From NCBI RefSeq assembly GCF_017357105.1, contig NZ_CP071596.1:3782001-3846000 (forward strand): 64,000 nucleotides of DNA. The letters are read 5' to 3'. Numbering within the stretch: position 1 is the first letter of the stretch; each line of letters starts with the position of its first letter. The stretch is from Natronosalvus caseinilyticus (GTDB taxonomy: Archaea; Halobacteriota; Halobacteria; Halobacteriales; Natrialbaceae). Shown one piece after another: positions 59,820 to 64,000 of this stretch. The notes below the pieces were generated by a model. The model searched no databases and was not told the DNA's origin. It saw only the letters and a list, made by a program, of their open reading frames with translations. A program made the translations under genes and the position numbers.

Positions 59820-61928
59820 ATGCGACACCCCGGACCACCTCGCTTCGCGTCCGTTGGCGAATCCGTCGAACTCGCCCCCCGCGATCCCGATCCGACGGCC
59901 ACCTACCGGTGGCGCGTCCTCGAAAAACCGGACGAAAGCGACCTCACGGCCCCCGATACGCCGGTCTGGCACGTCGAACCCGACGTGGCCGGAACCTACC
60001 GATTCGAGTGCGCGGGACCCGATGGCACCGCGGTCCAGCGCGTCAGGGTGTTCCCCGACGTTCGCCGCGAGACGACCTTCGAACTCGAGCGCGACGACCT
60101 CCCCGAGCACGACCCGGCGAACGTGTCGGTCATCGGGCCGTTCAACGAGCACCTTGCCGGCCGCGACCGGCCCAGGCTCGAGGCCGGCACCTACATCTTT
60201 GACGTCGAACTACCGCCGGGCGAGCACCGCCACGGGTTCGTCCACGGCGAGGGGAGCGAACACGACGTCTGGACCGAGACGACGGTTCCGGGCCCCGTCC
60301 GCCCGCGGATTCGCCTCGACGGCCGTGTCGAGGACGAGGCGGTCGTGATCGGCGCCGACGCGACCGCCGGACTCGACAGCGAGTTCGCGGACGACGAACT
60401 GGCCGTCGAGTTCCTGATCGACGACCGGGACGGGCTGGACGACGGCGTGCTCGAAGTCGACGGACACGAGGCCCGCCTCCCGCTCCGGGCCCTCGAGTCT
60501 GTGGACGACCCCGTTCGCGTCCACGCCGTTGCCGTCGGCGAACGCCACAGCGTCGCGGACTGCGTCGCCGTCTCGCCGGACGGGTCGGTCGACCGCGTGA
60601 ACGACCCCCCAGCGTGGATTCGCGACGCCGTCGTCTACGAGGTGTTCGTCCGCTCGTTCACCGACGAGGGGACGTTCGAGTCGTTCGAACGTCGCGTTCC
60701 CTACCTCGAGTCCCTCGGAGTAGATTGCGTCTGGCTCACGCCAGTCCTGGAGAGCCCGACGACCCACGGCTACCACACGACGGACTACTTCGACACGGCT
60801 TCGGATATAGGCTCTCGAGACGCGTTCGAGTCGTTCGTCGACCGCTGTCACGAGGCGGGCATCCGCGTCGTCTTCGACCTCGTTATCAACCACACCGCCC
60901 GCGAGCACGCGAACTTCGACCTGAGCGCCGCCGGGGTCGACGACTACGCCGACTGGTACGTCTGGGAGCCGTTCGCGGAGAACCACCTCACCGAGCGCGA
61001 CCTCGAGAAGGGACGAGACGAGTACGGCCCACCACGACGGTACCTCCCCAACCGGGGCACCGAGGTCGCCCAGTACTACTTCAACTGGCGGAACATCCCG
61101 AACGTCAACTACGACTCCCTTGCGGTTCGACGATTCATGCTCGAGGTCGTCGACGAGTGGGCGGACGTCGTCGACGGCTACCGGTGTGACGTCGCCTGGG
61201 GCGTCCCTCACGGCTTCTGGAAGGAAGTCCACGACCGGCTCGAGAGCCGCGACCCCGAGTTCCTCCTGCTCGACGAGACGATTCCGCGCGACCCCGCCTA
61301 CGCCGAGGCCGAGTTCGACGTTCACTACGACACCACCCTCTACTGGACGCTGGTCGACGTCGGCTCCGGTGAAGCGCCCGCCGAGTCGATTCTCGAGGCC
61401 GCTCGAGCGCCGGAACGGGAGGGGTTTCCCGACTGGTCGCTCCACATGCGTTACATCGAGAACCACGACGAAGATCGCTACCTCGAGACCTGCGGCCCAC
61501 ACGCCCAGCGCGCGGCCGCCGCGGCGGTGCTCACGCTCCCTGGCGTCCCCATGATCTACTACGGCCAGGAGCGAGGCGCGACCGGCTACCGGCAACCGAT
61601 GCCCTGGGAGGGCGACGGCGAGTCCACCGTGTTCCACCGACGACTCGTGGCCGCCCGTCGGTCCGAACCAGCGCTCTCCCGTGGGACGCTCCGAAACCTC
61701 GCGTACGACGCCGATACTGACGCGGCCGTCGCGTTCGCTCGAGACCACGAGGACCAGCGCGTCGTGGTTGTCCTGAATTTCGGCGAGAAACCCGCGACGA
61801 TCACGTTCGACGCGACGGTCACGGTCGACCCAACGGACCTCGTCACCGGGAACTCCGTCGACTGCGAGACCGACGGGAGCGAGACGGCGATCACCGTGGA
61901 CGATGTGGTCGTCCTCGAGACGAGGTGA
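59820..61928 (+). CDS. GH13 alpha-amylase family enzyme
   Basis: 702 aa. No signal peptide. Residues 1 to ~250 are beta domains (an N-domain and a linker) of the cyclomaltodextrinase/neopullulanase kind. The catalytic barrel has region I VVFDLVINHTA (~353-363), region II GYRCDVAWG with the nucleophile Asp (~452-460), region III LLLDETIP with the Glu acid (~483-490), and region IV YIENHDEDR (~544-552). Region II lacks the usual His, as in pullulan-type members. C-terminal beta domain from ~615. Cytoplasmic maltodextrin hydrolysis is likely. Confidence 0.9.
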   Translation: MRHPGPPRFASVGESVELAPRDPDPTATYRWRVLEKPDESDLTAPDTPVWHVEPDVAGTYRFECAGPDGTAVQRVRVFPDVRRETTFELERDDLPEHDPANVSVIGPFNEHLAGRDRPRLEAGTYIFDVELPPGEHRHGFVHGEGSEHDVWTETTVPGPVRPRIRLDGRVEDEAVVIGADATAGLDSEFADDELAVEFLIDDRDGLDDGVLEVDGHEARLPLRALESVDDPVRVHAVAVGERHSVADCVAVSPDGSVDRVNDPPAWIRDAVVYEVFVRSFTDEGTFESFERRVPYLESLGVDCVWLTPVLESPTTHGYHTTDYFDTASDIGSRDAFESFVDRCHEAGIRVVFDLVINHTAREHANFDLSAAGVDDYADWYVWEPFAENHLTERDLEKGRDEYGPPRRYLPNRGTEVAQYYFNWRNIPNVNYDSLAVRRFMLEVVDEWADVVDGYRCDVAWGVPHGFWKEVHDRLESRDPEFLLLDETIPRDPAYAEAEFDVHYDTTLYWTLVDVGSGEAPAESILEAARAPEREGFPDWSLHMRYIENHDEDRYLETCGPHAQRAAAAAVLTLPGVPMIYYGQERGATGYRQPMPWEGDGESTVFHRRLVAARRSEPALSRGTLRNLAYDADTDAAVAFARDHEDQRVVVVLNFGEKPATITFDATVTVDPTDLVTGNSVDCETDGSETAITVDDVVVLETR

Positions 61929-62023
61929 GACGCGGGCCGATCCTCAGTCCCTCACCTCTCCCACCCTCGTTCGCTCTACCGCCGAGCAGAACACTCATTG
62001 TACCCGACTAACCAACAGTCAGT

Positions 62024-63133
62024 ATGGACGACGAGACGGTCGCGGACAACCTCCGGCAGCTGGGCCTGTCGGAGAAGGAAATCGACACGTATCTCACTAT
62101 TCTCGAGCACGGGGAGGCGAAGGCGAGCACGGTAGCGGAGGACGCCGGCGTCTCGAAGCGCTACGTCTACAGCGTCAGCGAGAAACTCGACGAGCGAGGC
62201 TTCGTCGACGTCATCGACCACGTCGTGCCGACGACCATCCGGGCGAACCCGCCGGAGGAGGTCGTCGCGGCGCTCACGAGCGACCTCGAGTCGCTCGAAC
62301 CCGAACTCACCACCCGGTACGGGAACGTCTCCGAACAGGAACGGGAGTTCGAAGTCATCAAGACCCGAACGACGATCATGAAGCGGATCAAAGGGTTGCT
62401 CGAGCGCGCCACCGAGGAGGTGACGCTCTCGATTCCCGCCTCGCTGCTCGAGGAAGTCGAGGACGAACTGCGGAGCACGGTCGACCGCGGCGTGCTAGTC
62501 ATCCTGCTCGTGACTGGCGACGACACCCTCCCCGCCGAGCGCTTCGAAGGCATCGCGAGCGTCGTCAGGGTCTGGGGAGAGAACGCGCCGCTCATCGTGA
62601 CCGCCGAGCGCCGCCTCGGCCTGTTCGCCCCGAACGAGATGATCGTCCGTTCGAACGCCGGAGCGCAGGGGATCGCCATCTCGCAGGCCCAACTCGTACC
62701 GATCATCGTCGGCTCCTTCTTCGGTAACTACTGGCCGATGGCCCAGCAGGTGTACGTCACGGACCCGGATGACCTCCCGCGGACCTACACCGACTTCCGC
62801 CACGCCGTCTTGCAATCGACGCTCCACCTCGAGGCCGGGCGCGAGATCGTCGTCAGGGCCGAGGCCCGTCCCGTTCGGACGGACGAGTACGCCACCGTCG
62901 AAGGGCGACTCGTCGGGGTCAGACAGAGCCTCCTCGAACCGACGCGGGACACGTTCGCGGTCGAGAACGCGCTGATCGTCGAGATCGAGGCCGCCGATGG
63001 AGCGGGAGACGACGAGGGTGAAGACGAGAGCGAGGGCGAGGACGGCGACAGCCACACCGTCACCCTCGGGGGCGAGGGCGCGTTCGTCGAGGACTACGAG
63101 ACGAAGTCGGTGACCCTCGAGCCGGTGTCGTAA
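62024..63133 (+). CDS. trmB: TrmB-family transcriptional regulator
   Basis: 369 aa. The N-terminal winged helix (1 to ~85, NLRQLGLSEKEIDTYLTILEHGEAKASTVAEDAGVSKRYVYSVSEKLDERGFVDV) is followed by a coiled coil and a ligand-binding domain (~110-245, VTLSIPASLLEEVEDELRSTVDRGVLVILLVTGDD...) and a C-terminal beta region. TrmB senses sugars and in haloarchaea regulates sugar metabolism and gluconeogenesis. It is adjacent to the amylase gene and should regulate the island. Confidence 0.92.
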   Translation: MDDETVADNLRQLGLSEKEIDTYLTILEHGEAKASTVAEDAGVSKRYVYSVSEKLDERGFVDVIDHVVPTTIRANPPEEVVAALTSDLESLEPELTTRYGNVSEQEREFEVIKTRTTIMKRIKGLLERATEEVTLSIPASLLEEVEDELRSTVDRGVLVILLVTGDDTLPAERFEGIASVVRVWGENAPLIVTAERRLGLFAPNEMIVRSNAGAQGIAISQAQLVPIIVGSFFGNYWPMAQQVYVTDPDDLPRTYTDFRHAVLQSTLHLEAGREIVVRAEARPVRTDEYATVEGRLVGVRQSLLEPTRDTFAVENALIVEIEAADGAGDDEGEDESEGEDGDSHTVTLGGEGAFVEDYETKSVTLEPVS

Positions 63134-63142
63134 GGGTCGAGA

Positions 63143-63694
63143 TCACTCCTCGAGCACGTTTTGCGACGCGCGCTCGTCGACGTCGACCAGCAGCGCGAAG
63201 ACGGTGCCGAGGATCGTCCCGAACAGGAGGTGCCCGACGAGGCCGCTGGTCGCGAGTGCGGGGAACTGCGTGGTTTCGCCGGCACCGACGGCACTCAGCC
63301 AGACGGGGAGGATGAGCATCGGGAGGACGGCCCACACGGCGAATCCGAAGACGAGTCCGGCAGCGACGAGGCGACCCGTCGGGCCGGTTCGAGCGATTGC
63401 GTCCGTCTCGACGTCCGCCCGGAGCAGACCCAGGACGGCCTGGCGAGTAACGACGAACGCGAATATCAGCCCCAGTACTGCCCCGTGTGCGAGCTGAATC
63501 GCCCAGCCGATCGTGCCCGCCGCCTCGAGGCCGTACGCCGCCGGAATCGTCGCCTCGATGACGTCGGGGTTGAGGAGCCAGACGAGTAGGCCGAACGCGG
63601 CGGCGCCGACGGCGCCGCCAATCGCGCCACCGATGGGCCAGCCGATGTGCCCGCCGATGCCGAACCCGCTGGTCGTGTCAGTGTTCGCACTCAT
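63143..63694 (-). CDS. multi-pass membrane protein, uncharacterised
   Basis: 183 aa from the ATG at 63694 (MSANTDTTSGFGIGGHIGW). Gly-rich start GGHIGWPIGGAIGGAVGAAAFGLLVWLL and at least four hydrophobic segments. The pattern resembles haloarchaeal small membrane proteins with histidine-free helices; function unknown. A TATA-like GCTTTTGTC (63718-63726) lies 28 nt before the start. It is convergent with trmB. Confidence 0.65.
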   Translation of the reverse strand: MSANTDTTSGFGIGGHIGWPIGGAIGGAVGAAAFGLLVWLLNPDVIEATIPAAYGLEAAGTIGWAIQLAHGAVLGLIFAFVVTRQAVLGLLRADVETDAIARTGPTGRLVAAGLVFGFAVWAVLPMLILPVWLSAVGAGETTQFPALATSGLVGHLLFGTILGTVFALLVDVDERASQNVLEE

Positions 63695-63716
63695 GTCGTA
63701 TGCTAGCACGGAAGGC

Positions 63717-63726
63717 GACAAAAGCG
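63717..63726 (-). promoter_or_regulatory. TATA box of the 63143-63694 gene
   Basis: Minus strand CGCTTTTGTC, centred ~28 nt before the ATG at 63694. Confidence 0.45.
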
Positions 63727-63888
63727 AACGGCTGGCGACCGCCCGGTCGTTGAAGTCGGGGTCTACTCCGCGGTCGTGGCCGCTCACGACCTCCCGTCGA
63801 TTCCCGGTCTGGAAGAGACGACACTCGAGCGAAGCGTTCGATTCACCGAACACGCGGGTTTTTCCGCGAGGCGCGCGAACTGCACGCA

Positions 63889-64000
63889 ATGCCCGAGGAA
63901 CCGCAGGTCGCCCTCGAACTGCTCGGCTGGCCGCCCAACGGGCCCACGCTCAGGCTTCACCACGAGCGGTTCAGCTACGCGGGCAAGTTCGTGATGTCGT
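63889..64000 (+). CDS. probable GNAT acetyltransferase, N-terminal fragment (runs off the right edge)
   Basis: 37 codons seen. MPEEPQVALELLGWPPNGPT followed by LRLHHERFSYAGKFVMS resembles the start of a haloarchaeal GNAT family, but too little is visible for certainty. A TATA-like GTTTTTCC (63859-63866) is ~27 nt upstream of ATG 63889. Confidence 0.5.
   Translation, partial: MPEEPQVALELLGWPPNGPTLRLHHERFSYAGKFVMS

Overview
The window is a high-GC (about two-thirds G+C) haloarchaeal chromosome segment, most like the Natrialba/Natronococcus/Haloterrigena group. The proteins are extremely acidic. Many genes have a TATA-like box centred about 26-29 nt before the start codon, which implies leaderless mRNAs. 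Markers include TFB, halocyanin, GvpF-M, archaeal 3-dehydroquinate synthase II, F420-type LLM oxidoreductase, Tat-type lipoproteins and TrmB. I see no IS element, tRNA, rRNA or CRISPR array. About 68 protein genes are annotated; almost all of the sequence is coding.

Layout. 1-762: N-terminal part of a B12-dependent methylmalonyl-CoA mutase. 1143-6175: an eight-gene gas-vesicle accessory operon gvpFGHIJKLM with every junction overlapping, but no gvpA, gvpC, gvpN, gvpO, gvpD or gvpE. 6277-10587: MaoC dehydratase, glutamate dehydrogenase, CoA-ester lyase and a second glutamate dehydrogenase, a set that with the mutase recalls the haloarchaeal methylaspartate cycle. 10600-15685: an uncharacterised gene with a dyad in its promoter, 3-dehydroquinate synthase II, a zinc-ribbon membrane protein, AroD, TFB and an ITP/XTP phosphatase. 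15956-23320: small regulators, an SPFH/NfeD membrane pair, pyruvate kinase, and small membrane and HTH proteins.

23489-28727: a cytochrome bc-type locus (halocyanin with a membrane tail, Rieske protein, split cytochrome b) embedded in four small haloarchaeal membrane proteins of unknown role. 28934-45608: flippase, lipoprotein, Thi4, an epimerase, AlaX, an HD hydrolase, DUF420, PurF, a YdjM-type membrane hydrolase, a CinA C-domain protein, an aminotransferase, a Get3/ArsA ATPase, a CtaA-CtaB fusion and an SPW-repeat protein. 45735-63133: a sugar/maltodextrin island with an F420 LLM enzyme, two permeases, a binding lipoprotein, GH15 glucoamylase, a separate divergent MalK-type ATPase, a second GH15, a GH13 amylase and TrmB. 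Two cobalamin amidotransferase genes (CobQ/CbiP and CbiA) interrupt the island. 63143-64000: a membrane protein and the start of a probable acetyltransferase.

Working together: the ABC importer (lipoprotein, MalF, MalG, MalK) would bring in maltodextrins, the GH15 and GH13 enzymes would hydrolyse them, and TrmB would sense the sugar. The bc-type complex hands electrons to halocyanin, and CtaB makes haem O for terminal oxidases. CobQ and CbiA serve corrinoid synthesis, which methylmalonyl-CoA mutase depends on. The most unusual item is the gas-vesicle module: it lacks the main structural gene in this window, its GvpI carries a long acidic extension, and an unrecorded 46-codon ORF with a strong Shine-Dalgarno overlaps the start of gvpF.
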